Shown: positions 17,326 to 25,512 of the stretch, piece after piece
Layout: each line of letters opens with the position of its first letter
Position numbering within the stretch: position 1 is the first letter of the stretch
Assembly: GCA_958428235.1 (NCBI GenBank)
Contig: CAUAFG010000006.1
Coordinates: 45,785 to 109,784 of the forward strand
Direction of reading: 5' to 3'
Origin: Faeciplasma sp900553675
GTDB taxonomy: Bacteria; Bacillota; Clostridia; Oscillospirales; Ruminococcaceae
DNA: 64,000 nt
Notes under the pieces: model-generated
Databases searched by the model: none
What the model saw: only the letters and a program-made list of their open reading frames with translations
Told to the model about the DNA's origin: nothing
Position numbers and translations under genes: made by a program

Positions 17326-18372
17326 ATGTTGGACATAAACGACCTTAAAAAGAGTGATTTTTACTATGACCTCCCGCAGGAGCTGATAGCTCAGACCCCC
17401 ATCGAGCCGCGCAATCATTCAAGACTTATGGTGATTGACCGCAAAACCGGAGCGATTTCTCATGACCGCTTTTATAATCTATGCAATTATCTTAAAAAGG
17501 GTGATACCCTGATTGTAAACGATTCGCGGGTGCTTCCGGCAAGAATCTACGGCGAAAAGGAAGCAAACGGCACTTTTATAGAATTTCTTTTGCTGGAGCA
17601 AAGGGCGAATATGGTATGGGAGATACTCTGCCGTCCCGGAAAAAAAGCAAAGGTCGGAACGGTTTTCAACTTTGGCGGGGGCAAGCTTAAAGCAGAAATT
17701 ATTGAGGTTTTAGAGGACGGCAACCGCATCGCGAAATTCAGCTGCGAAGGAAGCTTTTACGCCGTCCTGGACGAGATAGGTCAGATGCCGTTGCCGCCGT
17801 ATATCACAAAAAAGTTAGAGGACAAGGAGCGCTATCAGACGGTCTATTCCAACGAGATAGGCTCTGCCGCTGCGCCAACGGCGGGTCTTCATTTCACGCA
17901 GGAGCAGCTTGACGAGCTTAAGGCAATGGGAGTCAGCATTGGCAGAGTAACCCTGCATGTCGGCTTGGGAACCTTCAGACCGGTGAAGGAGGACAGGGTT
18001 TTAGATCACAAAATGCATTCCGAGCATTACGAGCTCCCGCCCGAAACAGCTGAGCTGATAAACAAAACCAAGCGCGAGGGCGGAAGGGTAATAGCGGTCG
18101 GCACAACCTCCTGCCGAACACTTGAAAGCGTTGCCACTCTCAATGGCGGAAAAATAGTGCCGGCGGAGGGCAATACCGATATCTTTATATATCCGGGCTA
18201 CGAATTTAAGTGCATAGACGGTCTTATAACCAACTTCCACCTTCCCGAAAGCACCCTTATTATGCTTGTTTCGGCGTTCGCAGGGTATGATAATATCATG
18301 AATGCTTATAGGACAGCCGTTGAGGAAAGGTATCGCTTTTTCAGCTTTGGTGATGCTATGCTTATAGTATAA
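17326..18372 (+). CDS. queA: S-adenosylmethionine:tRNA ribosyltransferase-isomerase
   Basis: A 348-residue enzyme that transfers and rearranges the ribosyl group of S-adenosylmethionine onto preQ1 in tRNA to give epoxyqueuosine. Family motifs: DLPQELIAQTPIEPR near the N-terminus, LLLEQR, AAPTAGLHFTQEQLD and THVGLGTFRPV-like HVGLGTFRPV, then NFHLPESTLIMLV near the end. GGAG lies nine bases before the ATG. It is divergent from asd and followed by tgt 600 bases on, so the queuosine genes cluster. Confidence 0.95.
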   Translation: MLDINDLKKSDFYYDLPQELIAQTPIEPRNHSRLMVIDRKTGAISHDRFYNLCNYLKKGDTLIVNDSRVLPARIYGEKEANGTFIEFLLLEQRANMVWEILCRPGKKAKVGTVFNFGGGKLKAEIIEVLEDGNRIAKFSCEGSFYAVLDEIGQMPLPPYITKKLEDKERYQTVYSNEIGSAAAPTAGLHFTQEQLDELKAMGVSIGRVTLHVGLGTFRPVKEDRVLDHKMHSEHYELPPETAELINKTKREGGRVIAVGTTSCRTLESVATLNGGKIVPAEGNTDIFIYPGYEFKCIDGLITNFHLPESTLIMLVSAFAGYDNIMNAYRTAVEERYRFFSFGDAMLIV

Positions 18373-18461
18373 GTTATAATCTCTACCAAAAAGCTATTTA
18401 TAGATTCCTGACGGGCAGGGGAAATCCTTTGCTCGTCATATCATTTTCCCACCCCCCTGCA

Positions 18462-18513
18462 TTTTCTCGTCGTTTATCTCCCCGCCACTTGCAATTTTCT
18501 CGTCGTTTATCTC
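18462..18513. repeat. Two 19-bp direct repeats
   Basis: TTTTCTCGTCGTTTATCTC occurs at 18462-18480 and 18495-18513, a 33-base period. A third partial unit (CTTGCATTTTTC) follows near 18523. It lies between queA and a small membrane protein gene. Two copies with C/T-rich spacers do not make a CRISPR array. Confidence 0.7.
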
Positions 18514-18598
18514 TCCTTACCCCTTGCATTTTTCCGCACAATAATGTATATTATCATTGTATGAATTTACGGAACATTATTTATCGGAGGTAAAAACT

Positions 18599-18949
18599 AT
18601 GGGACTAAAAAAAGATTTGAAAAGGCTTGCACAGTTTTCCGACAATCCATATGAAGCCCAGTACCGCCCGGAAAAGGAAATGAAAAAGCTTTATGCCGGA
18701 CTTCTGATTACACTGCCGATATTCTTGGGCTTCTGCTGCGAGTTTTACATACTCATTTCCGGACCGCTCTTTATCTATTGGATAATTACATATTTAAGGG
18801 GCAGGGAGTATTGGAAGGATCTTGGCTGGAAGATGCTGTGGTACTATCTGCCAACGGTTTTCATGGCTTTGTTAGGTCTGTATTTTGCGGCGGATCATAC
18901 CCTTGTGCGCCTCGGCGGCAGCTTTTTCAGACTTCTCGGATTCAAATAA
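18599..18949 (+). CDS. Small membrane protein of unknown function
   Basis: A 116-residue protein with a charged cytoplasmic N-terminus (GLKKDLKRLAQFSDNPYEAQ) and two or three hydrophobic helices (about 38-70 and 82-103). No family recognised. CGGAGG eight bases before ATG 18599 fixes the start; an in-frame upstream ATG at 18557 has no ribosome site. It lies between queA and tgt, 31 bases before tgt, so it may be cotranscribed with it. Confidence 0.65.
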   Translation: MGLKKDLKRLAQFSDNPYEAQYRPEKEMKKLYAGLLITLPIFLGFCCEFYILISGPLFIYWIITYLRGREYWKDLGWKMLWYYLPTVFMALLGLYFAADHTLVRLGGSFFRLLGFK

Positions 18950-18980
18950 AATACTAAGCGAATAAAAGGACGTTATAAGA

Positions 18981-20117
18981 ATGTATAAGTTATTAAAGCA
19001 GGAGGGAGCCGCCCGCAGGGGCGAGTTCTCGACTGTACACGGCGTCATTCAGACTCCGGTGTTCATGAACGTGGGAACAGCCGCTGCCATAAAGGGCGGT
19101 GTGTCCTCACTCGATTTGGTTGACCTTAAATGTCAGGTGGAGCTTTGCAATACCTACCATCTGCACGTAAGACCCGGTGACGAGATAATATATAAGCTCG
19201 GCGGTCTTCATAAATTCATGAACTGGCATAAGCCGATTTTGACCGATTCTGGCGGATTTCAGGTATTTTCCTTAGCCAAGCTGCGTAAGATTAAAGAGGA
19301 GGGAGTTTATTTCAACTCCCATGTGGACGGCAGAAGGATTTTTATGGGACCCGAAGAAAGTATGCGCATACAATCCCACTTCGGCTCGACCATTGCAATG
19401 GCTTTTGACGAGTGCGTTGAGAACCCCGCTCCGCGGAGCTATTCCCAAAAGTCCTGCGAGCGAACAACCCGCTGGCTTAAGCGCTGTATAGCAGAGATGA
19501 AGCGGCTGAATTCGATGGAGGGTACCATAAACCCCAATCAGCTGCTGTTCGGAATAAATCAGGGCTGCACCTACGACGATATCCGCATAGAGCATATGAA
19601 GGCAATAAGCGAGCTTGATTTAGACGGCTATGCTATAGGCGGTCTTGCTGTCGGCGAGCCTACCGAGGTTATGTATAGGATCATAGAAAGCGTCGAGCCC
19701 TTTATGCCCAAGGATAAGCCAAGATATCTTATGGGCGTGGGCACTCCTTCAAATATAATAGAGGGAGTGTATAGAGGAGTGGACTTCTTCGACTGCGTTA
19801 TGCCCTCGCGGAACGCGCGTCACGCAACCATCTTCACCTGGAACGGCATTATGCACCTGACAAATGCAAGATACGAGCTTGACGAACGCCCCATCGACCC
19901 CGAGTGCGACTGCCCGACCTGCCGCAATTTCACCCGCGCATATATAAGGCACCTTTTCAAGGCGGATGAACAGCTTGCCGGCAGACTTGCCGTTATGCAT
20001 AATCTGTATTTCTATAACACGCTTATGGAGCGTATCCGCGAAGCGCTGGACGAGGGAAGATACGGCGAGTTCAGGGCAAAATATTCCCCGCTTCTTGCAT
20101 CCAAGCTTTGCGACTAA
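18981..20117 (+). CDS. tgt: tRNA-guanine transglycosylase
   Basis: A 378-residue TIM-barrel enzyme that swaps guanine-34 for preQ1 in GUN-anticodon tRNAs. Motifs: TPVFMNVGTAAAIKG, LTDSGGFQVFSLAKLRK (catalytic Asp), AIGGLAVGEP, DCVMPSRNARHA (second Asp), and the zinc site CDCPTC with a downstream His. The length is normal. It shares the pathway with queA upstream. Confidence 0.95.
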   Translation: MYKLLKQEGAARRGEFSTVHGVIQTPVFMNVGTAAAIKGGVSSLDLVDLKCQVELCNTYHLHVRPGDEIIYKLGGLHKFMNWHKPILTDSGGFQVFSLAKLRKIKEEGVYFNSHVDGRRIFMGPEESMRIQSHFGSTIAMAFDECVENPAPRSYSQKSCERTTRWLKRCIAEMKRLNSMEGTINPNQLLFGINQGCTYDDIRIEHMKAISELDLDGYAIGGLAVGEPTEVMYRIIESVEPFMPKDKPRYLMGVGTPSNIIEGVYRGVDFFDCVMPSRNARHATIFTWNGIMHLTNARYELDERPIDPECDCPTCRNFTRAYIRHLFKADEQLAGRLAVMHNLYFYNTLMERIREALDEGRYGEFRAKYSPLLASKLCD

Positions 20118-20132
20118 AATTTTTACAAGCCT

Positions 20133-20161
20133 GATGCCCTCGGACTGCCAAGGGCATCTTT
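20133..20161 (+). terminator. Hairpin between tgt and mntP
   Basis: GATGCCCT (20133-20140) pairs with AGGGCATC (20151-20158), followed by TTTAAC. It could be a weak terminator of tgt. The mntP leader is only 57 bases, too short for the manganese-sensing yybP-ykoY riboswitch that often precedes mntP. Confidence 0.45.
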
Positions 20162-20174
20162 AACGGAGAGAATC

Positions 20175-20747
20175 ATGTCACTGATCGAAGTATTTTTAAT
20201 AGGAATAGGTCTTTCGATGGACGCTTTTGCGGTTTCGGTCACCAACGGAATGGCAAGGAAAAATGTTAATATCGGCTGGGCTTTTGCGATAGCCGCTTGC
20301 TTCGGTGTCTTTCAGGGACTCATGCCAGCAATAGGCTTCACCCTCGGCTCGACCTTTACAAAATATGTGACTGCGTTCGACCATGTAATAGCGCTTGTGC
20401 TTTTAGGATTTATCGGCGGCAAAATGCTCGTTGACGGCATAAAAAATAAGGACGAGAGCGACGGCTCCGGCTGCGTTCTTACCGTCGGAGCACTTGTCTT
20501 GCAGGGAATCGCTACAAGTATAGACGCCCTTGCGGTGGGCGTTTCCTTCGCGGCGGTTATGTCCGGCTTCGGCGAAATGCTCCGCGCGGTGCTTCTCATA
20601 GCGGCGACCACCTTTGTTATCAGCCTTGCTGGGGTGTATATCGGCAAAAAGTCGGGCGATTTTTTGAACAACAAGGCGCAGATAGTCGGCGGAATAATTC
20701 TTATTGCAATCGGGGTGAAAATCTTTGTCGAACACGTTTTCTTCTGA
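20175..20747 (+). CDS. mntP: Manganese efflux pump MntP
   Basis: A 190-residue inner-membrane protein with six predicted helices. It has the two duplicated signatures of the family: GLSMDAFAVSVTNG near residue 12 and GIATSIDALAVGVSFA near residue 112, whose aspartates are thought to bind Mn(II). It exports excess manganese. It overlaps the following HAD phosphatase gene by 23 bases. Confidence 0.92.
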   Translation: MSLIEVFLIGIGLSMDAFAVSVTNGMARKNVNIGWAFAIAACFGVFQGLMPAIGFTLGSTFTKYVTAFDHVIALVLLGFIGGKMLVDGIKNKDESDGSGCVLTVGALVLQGIATSIDALAVGVSFAAVMSGFGEMLRAVLLIAATTFVISLAGVYIGKKSGDFLNNKAQIVGGIILIAIGVKIFVEHVFF

Positions 20748-21414
20748 TATAAGGCTTGCGATTTTTGACTTGGACGGCACGCTTGTAAATACTATAACCG
20801 ACTTGGGAAACAGCGTAAGCTTCGCCCTTGAAAGTCTCGACCTGCCCAAAAGGACGATGGAGGAGTATACCCGCTTTGTCGGAAACGGCACATTAAAGCT
20901 TGTGCAGCGCTCCGTTCCGGAGGAATATAAAAATGATGAAGCCGTAATAGCCCGAGTCCATCAGCTTTTCAGCGAGTACTACGCCGAGCATTTCTGCGAT
21001 ACCTCACGCGTTTACGAAGGCATGCTAAAGGCTCTTGAAAAGCTGAAATCGCAGGGGATAAAGCTCTGCGTTTTAACCAACAAGCCGGACGAGTTTGCGG
21101 TTAAGATAATGGACAGGCTTTTCCCAAAGGGGATGTTCAGTCATGTTCAGGGCGCAAGGGATGGAGTCCCCAAAAAGCCGGACCCGACTGCCGAGCTTGA
21201 AATAATGCGCAGCTTTGGCATAGACCCTGCCCATACTGTCCATATAGGCGACTCGGATGTAGATGTTTTCACCGCGCATAACGCCGGAATAAGGTGTATA
21301 GGCTGTTCGTGGGGATTCCGCAGCCGCGAATCTCTTGTACAAGCCGGCGCGGAAGCAATTGCGGACAAGCCCATCGAGCTGCCCGAAATAATAGTAAGCG
21401 GATTGAAAAGATAA
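20725..21414 (+). CDS. HAD-superfamily phosphatase, phosphoglycolate phosphatase-like
   Basis: A 229-residue HAD hydrolase of subfamily IA. Motif I is FDLDGTLVNT (two catalytic Asp), motif II LTNKP, motif III KKPDP and motif IV GDSDVD. Length and cap size match Gph/PpaX phosphoglycolate or pyrophosphate phosphatases; substrate is uncertain. The start is a TTG at 20725 inside mntP, with GGGGTG upstream, implying coupled translation with mntP. Confidence 0.83.
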   Translation: MSNTFSSDIRLAIFDLDGTLVNTITDLGNSVSFALESLDLPKRTMEEYTRFVGNGTLKLVQRSVPEEYKNDEAVIARVHQLFSEYYAEHFCDTSRVYEGMLKALEKLKSQGIKLCVLTNKPDEFAVKIMDRLFPKGMFSHVQGARDGVPKKPDPTAELEIMRSFGIDPAHTVHIGDSDVDVFTAHNAGIRCIGCSWGFRSRESLVQAGAEAIADKPIELPEIIVSGLKR

Positions 21415-21449
21415 TTTTTCAGAGTTTTCGTAAAAATTTCAGAATGGTA

Positions 21450-21478
21450 TTGACAAATCAAAATCGATTTGATATAAT
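21450..21478 (+). promoter_or_regulatory. Promoter of tRNA-Lys
   Basis: Perfect consensus TTGACA (21450-21455), a 17-nt spacer and TATAAT (21473-21478), 24 bases before the tRNA. Confidence 0.88.
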
Positions 21479-21501
21479 ATTAAAGCTGTCAAAAATGAGA
21501 T

Positions 21502-21577
21502 GAGCCACTAGCTCAGTTGGCAGAGCATTTCACTTTTAATGAAAGGGTCTGGAGTTCGAATCTCCAGTGGCTCACCA
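21502..21577 (+). tRNA. tRNA-Lys (UUU)
   Basis: A full cloverleaf: acceptor GAGCCAC/GTGGCTC, a D-arm, anticodon stem TTTCA/TGAAA with loop CTTTTAA (anticodon TTT), T-arm CTGGA/TCCAG with loop GTTCGAATC, and encoded ACCA. It has its own consensus promoter and a terminator immediately after. Confidence 0.97.
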
Positions 21578-21578
21578 A

Positions 21579-21615
21579 AAAGAAAAGCCGCCGGCAAGGC
21601 GGTTTTTCTTTTTGT
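21579..21615 (+). terminator. Terminator after tRNA-Lys
   Basis: AAAAGCCGCC / GGCGGTTTTT stem with a GGCAA loop and a downstream TTTTTCTTTTT run. Confidence 0.88.
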
Positions 21616-21623
21616 ACTTTTAT

Positions 21624-21705
21624 CTTTTCACTCTTCTCTCTTCTCTTTTCTCTACTGTGTCTGGGCGGCTTTTCCAGATAAAAGATAAGAGAGAAAAGTG
21701 AAAAG
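21624..21705. repeat. 26-bp inverted repeat, polypyrimidine/polypurine
   Basis: CTTTTCACTCTTCTCTCTTC... at 21624-21649 pairs with 21680-21705, 24 of 26 positions matching, with a 30-base loop. The arms are almost pure pyrimidine/purine. Together with 21739-21803 it fills the 340-base gap between tRNA-Lys and the aldo/keto reductase. It could be a small non-autonomous element or a regulatory hairpin. Confidence 0.65.
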
Positions 21706-21738
21706 TGGTGTGTATCAATCGTTTCGCGATCAGCGAAA

Positions 21739-21803
21739 CGCCTTCGGCGATGTATTTTTTCAGCTTCGCCTTGCCGCTTTGCGGCTTTTCGCCTTCGGCG
21801 ATG
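21739..21803. repeat. Palindromic CGCCTTCGGCGATG repeats
   Basis: CGCCTTCGGCGATG occurs at 21739-21752 and 21790-21803. Each contains a CGCC-TTC-GGCG palindrome. Between and before them are further mini-hairpins (TTTCGC/GCGAAA at 21722, CCGC/GCGG at 21774). It resembles REP-like palindromic intergenic repeats. Confidence 0.6.
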
Positions 21804-21831
21804 CTGAATGCAAAATCTCGACTTGTACCTC

Positions 21832-21860
21832 TTGACAACGCCCCCATATCAGTGTATAAT
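21832..21860 (+). promoter_or_regulatory. Promoter of the aldo/keto reductase gene
   Basis: Perfect TTGACA (21832-21837), a 17-nt spacer and TATAAT (21855-21860); the start codon follows 57 bases later. Confidence 0.85.
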
Positions 21861-21917
21861 AATATCGTTAATATGTAAACTAATTTTGTGCATTTTGTAT
21901 CATATCGGAGGTAAAAT

Positions 21918-23018
21918 ATGAAAAAACTCGGATTCGGACTTATGAGACTCCCAATCATCGACGGCGACCATTCTAAAATCGACATCGAAGCCGTTAAAAA
22001 GATGGTTGACGAATTTTTAGCCAAGGGCTTTACCTATTTCGACACTGCATACGTCTATCACGGCGGCTTCAGCGAGGTTGCCTTCCGTGAGGCTGTCGTC
22101 AAAAGATACCCGCGCGACGCATACACCATAACCACCAAGCTTCCGCTGTTTTCAAAGCCCGACAGAGCCGGTATGGAAAAGATATTCGCAGAATCAATGG
22201 AGCGCTTGGGCGTTGATTACATAGACTATTACTGGCTTCATGCAATGGGCAAGGATTCTTATGAGCACGCCCAGAAGGTTGACGCGTTCGGCTATCTCAA
22301 AGAGCTTAAGGAAGCCGGAAAAATCAAGCATATAGGTTTTTCCTTCCACGACGGTCCGGAAATGCTTGAAAAGATTCTTACCGAACATCCAGAAGTCGAA
22401 TACGTTCAGCTTCAGATAAACTATCTCGACTGGGAGGACGGCTGGGTTCGCGCCCGCCGCTGCTATGAGGTCGCAACCAAGTATGGCAAGCCGGTTATAG
22501 TTATGGAGCCTGTTAAGGGCGGAGCGCTTGCAAATCTCCCCAAATCCGCTGCCAAGATATTCGATGAATACGACCCCAAGCCCTCATACGCTTCATGGGC
22601 GATAAGATACTGCGCTTCGCTGGACAATGTTATGACAGTCCTCAGCGGAATGAGCAATATGGAGCAGGTTGAGGACAACACAAGCTACATGGAGGACTTC
22701 AAGCCGCTTTGCGAGGAGGATTACAAGGTAATCGACAAGGTTGCCCAAAACCTCAAGTTCGCGATACCCTGCACCGCCTGCCGCTACTGCACAGACGGCT
22801 GCCCGATGAGCATTTCCATCCCCGATATCTTTGCCGTCTACAACGAGTATAAGCGCGATATGCGCAAGCTCGGCGAACTTAAAGGTAAGTACGGCGAAAT
22901 AACCGCCAAATCCGGCAAGGCAAGCGACTGCATAGGCTGCGAACAGTGCAAGGAGCATTGCCCGCAGAATCTGGATATCCCGAAGCTGCTTAACGAATGC
23001 GTTTTGGATCTGGAATAA
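21918..23018 (+). CDS. Aldo/keto reductase with C-terminal 4Fe-4S domain
   Basis: A 366-residue cytosolic oxidoreductase. Residues 1-270 form an aldo/keto reductase barrel (FGLMRLP, FDTAYVYHGG with catalytic Asp/Tyr, HIGFSFHDG). The C-terminus adds two cysteine clusters, CTACRYCTDGCP and CIGCEQCKEHCP, of the ferredoxin 4Fe-4S type. Such fusions are common in anaerobic Clostridia; substrates are mostly unknown. ATCGGAGG lies seven bases before the ATG. It is a single-gene unit with its own promoter and terminator. Confidence 0.9.
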   Translation: MKKLGFGLMRLPIIDGDHSKIDIEAVKKMVDEFLAKGFTYFDTAYVYHGGFSEVAFREAVVKRYPRDAYTITTKLPLFSKPDRAGMEKIFAESMERLGVDYIDYYWLHAMGKDSYEHAQKVDAFGYLKELKEAGKIKHIGFSFHDGPEMLEKILTEHPEVEYVQLQINYLDWEDGWVRARRCYEVATKYGKPVIVMEPVKGGALANLPKSAAKIFDEYDPKPSYASWAIRYCASLDNVMTVLSGMSNMEQVEDNTSYMEDFKPLCEEDYKVIDKVAQNLKFAIPCTACRYCTDGCPMSISIPDIFAVYNEYKRDMRKLGELKGKYGEITAKSGKASDCIGCEQCKEHCPQNLDIPKLLNECVLDLE

Positions 23019-23028
23019 TGTGATTAAC

Positions 23029-23060
23029 AAAAAAGCAAGGTTATCTGCCTTGCTTTTTTA
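23029..23060 (+). terminator. Terminator after the aldo/keto reductase
   Basis: AAAAAAGCAAGG / CCTTGCTTTTTT stem with a TTATCTG loop, ten bases after the stop codon. Confidence 0.88.
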
Positions 23061-23108
23061 TTTTGAGAAACACCCGTCCTAAGTTCCCAACTTTTTTACA
23101 AAACTCTA

Positions 23109-23137
23109 TTGCAACCGCGCGATAATTAGTTTATAAT
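23109..23137 (+). promoter_or_regulatory. Promoter of the GH95 gene
   Basis: TTGCAA (23109-23114), a 17-nt spacer and TATAAT (23132-23137), 57 bases before the ATG at 23194. Confidence 0.75.
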
Positions 23138-23193
23138 ATACCTGTACGCATAAAAGCGTGAATATGAATTTCAGTACAAAGGAAGGTTATATT

Positions 23194-25491
23194 ATGTCGA
23201 TTAATTATTATGATAAGAAAATATGGCTTGATTCTCCCGCCCCGACAGGTGAGGAGCAGGGCAGGGAATGGGACAAAAACGGTTGGAACGAAGCCTACCC
23301 CATAGGCAACGGAGCAATCGCAGCGATGGTTTACGGCGACCCGATTAACGACACCCTGCAGCTTAACGAGGAGACCATCTGGTATGGCAACGGCGGCAGA
23401 AACAGGGTAAACTCCAAATCGCGCGATTCTTATAAAAAGGTTCGTCAGCTTCTTCTTGAAGGCAGAATCAAGGAAGCCGTTGAGCTGGAAGAGAGCGATA
23501 TGTTCCCGCACCCCGATCAGGAACGTCATTACGATACGGCGGAGAATATATGGTTCAACTTCAGACATTCCGGCTATGCCGACTATAAGCGCACGCTGGA
23601 TATCGCAAACGCCGTCTGCACGGTTGATTACAGCGCGGACGGACATAAGTATTCGCGCGAATTCTTTGTAAGCGCGCCGGATAATGTCATTACGGTTCAC
23701 CAGTACTCAACGGACGGTGGAAAGTCAAGCGCAAAAATAGATTTCAGCCGCCGGAGCGAGCGCACCTTTAAATATGAGCTCACAGAAACCGGACTGAATA
23801 TCTTTGCAAAACAGCCGGAGGACGGCTGCGAGTACTGCATATCCGCAGCCTGCGAAAACGACGGCGGAGTTGCGATTTTCAACGAATCCTGCCTGGAAAT
23901 CTTCGACGCCGACTCCTTCACGCTTTACATAACCATACGCACCGACTATCATAAGGAGAATATCGCCGAGTGGTGCCAAAGCGTTATGGAAAACGTCCTG
24001 AATATCGGCTATGAAGCGGTAAAAGCCCGCCACATCGCCGATTATAAGAGCTATTTTAACAGAGTATCTCTCACTCTCGACAGCGAGGATTACAGCACCG
24101 AGCCGACGAATGTAAGGCTGAAAAAAGCTTCAGAAAGGCAGGATAACAAGCTTGCCGAGCTGTATTTCGACTTCGGCAGATACCTGCTTATTTCCTGCTC
24201 TCGCCCGGGAACAAAGCCGGCTAATTTGCAGGGAATCTGGAATAAGGACAGATATCCCGCATGGGGTTCCAAGTACACAATAAATATTAACACCGAAATG
24301 AACTACTGGCCGGCGGAGGTTTGCGCGCTTTCCGACTGTCATATGCCTCTTTTCGAGCATCTTAAAACCATGCTTCCGAACGGCAAAAAGGTGGCTCGGG
24401 ATATGTACGGTCTTGAAGGCTTCGTTGCCCATCATAACACCGATTTGTTCGGCGACTGCGCACCGCAGGACTTGTGCATAACCGCAACAATCTGGCCGAT
24501 GGGTGCTGCGTGGCTCTGCACCCATATCTGGACTCATTACGAATACACTCTTGATAAGGATTTCCTGCGCGAATACCTCCCCATAATAAAAGAAGCCTGC
24601 CGATTCTTTACCGGCTATATGTTCGAGCATGATGGCAAGCTTTTAACAGGTCCTTCCATCTCCCCCGAAAACACCTATATCCACCCCTCCGGTGAGAACG
24701 GTCAGATCTGCGTGGGACCGACGATGGACTCTATGATAGTCCGTGATTTGTTTGAAAGCTGTATCGCCGCTTCAAAGCTTTTGGGCGAGGAGGACGAACT
24801 CACTGCCGAGCTTGCGGATATGCTTCCCAAGATTCCCAAGCCGTCCATCGGCAAGTACGGTCAGATAATGGAGTGGTATGAGGACTACGAGGAAACCGAG
24901 CCGGGACACCGCCATATCTCACACCTTTATGGACTTCATCCCTCATCACAGATTACTTTGGAGGACACGCCCGAGCTTTTCAAGGCGGCAAGAGTAACTC
25001 TTGAACGACGTTTAAGCGGCGGAGGGGGACACACCGGCTGGTCGCGTGCGTGGATAATAAATATGTGGGCAAGACTCCGCGACGGTGAAAAGGCTTTAGA
25101 AAACGTCAACGCACTTCTTTCCCGCTCGACCTATCCCAACTTCTTTGATATGCACCCGCCTTTTCAGATTGATGGCAACTTCGGCGGTGCTGCCGGAATC
25201 GCCGAAATGCTATTGCAGAGCCAGAACGGAGTTATAGTGCTTCTTCCCGCACTCCCGCAGGAATGGAAAAACGGCTCAGTCCGCGGCTTGAAGGCAAGGG
25301 GAGACGTCACCGTTGATATCGACTGGGCGGACGGCAAGGTTTCAAAATTCAGTCTTAAAGCCAACAAGGGCGGAAAGATTCGGCTTGTAAACCCCGAAAA
25401 CGCAAAGGATATTGCAGAGTTCAACGGCGAAGCGGGCTACACGGTAACTGGCAGCCGCGAAAACGGAAAGCTGATTATCAACAAAATTTGA
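23194..25491 (+). CDS. Glycoside hydrolase family 95 (alpha-L-fucosidase/alpha-galactosidase type)
   Basis: A 765-residue enzyme without signal peptide. It has the GH95 architecture: an N-terminal beta-sandwich (EAYPIGNGAIAAMVYG, LQLNEETIWYG), a linker, an (alpha/alpha)6 barrel with TEMNYWPAEVCAL, and a C-terminal beta domain. DGNFGGAAGIAEMLLQ carries the conserved Asp. GH95 removes alpha-1,2-L-fucose (some members L-galactose) from glycans such as xyloglucan side chains. AAAGGAAGG seven bases before ATG 23194 sets the start; the earlier in-frame ATG at 23158 lacks one. It is followed at 21 bases by a phosphohexomutase gene. Confidence 0.9.
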   Translation: MSINYYDKKIWLDSPAPTGEEQGREWDKNGWNEAYPIGNGAIAAMVYGDPINDTLQLNEETIWYGNGGRNRVNSKSRDSYKKVRQLLLEGRIKEAVELEESDMFPHPDQERHYDTAENIWFNFRHSGYADYKRTLDIANAVCTVDYSADGHKYSREFFVSAPDNVITVHQYSTDGGKSSAKIDFSRRSERTFKYELTETGLNIFAKQPEDGCEYCISAACENDGGVAIFNESCLEIFDADSFTLYITIRTDYHKENIAEWCQSVMENVLNIGYEAVKARHIADYKSYFNRVSLTLDSEDYSTEPTNVRLKKASERQDNKLAELYFDFGRYLLISCSRPGTKPANLQGIWNKDRYPAWGSKYTININTEMNYWPAEVCALSDCHMPLFEHLKTMLPNGKKVARDMYGLEGFVAHHNTDLFGDCAPQDLCITATIWPMGAAWLCTHIWTHYEYTLDKDFLREYLPIIKEACRFFTGYMFEHDGKLLTGPSISPENTYIHPSGENGQICVGPTMDSMIVRDLFESCIAASKLLGEEDELTAELADMLPKIPKPSIGKYGQIMEWYEDYEETEPGHRHISHLYGLHPSSQITLEDTPELFKAARVTLERRLSGGGGHTGWSRAWIINMWARLRDGEKALENVNALLSRSTYPNFFDMHPPFQIDGNFGGAAGIAEMLLQSQNGVIVLLPALPQEWKNGSVRGLKARGDVTVDIDWADGKVSKFSLKANKGGKIRLVNPENAKDIAEFNGEAGYTVTGSRENGKLIINKI

Positions 25492-25512
25492 CATAAATTG
25501 GAGGAACATTGT

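Noticed and set aside
18462..18530. Possible CRISPR array
   Set aside because: Only two full 19-bp copies with near-identical spacers and no cas genes in the window.
20118..20174. yybP-ykoY manganese riboswitch before mntP
   Set aside because: The gap is only 57 bases and holds one simple hairpin.
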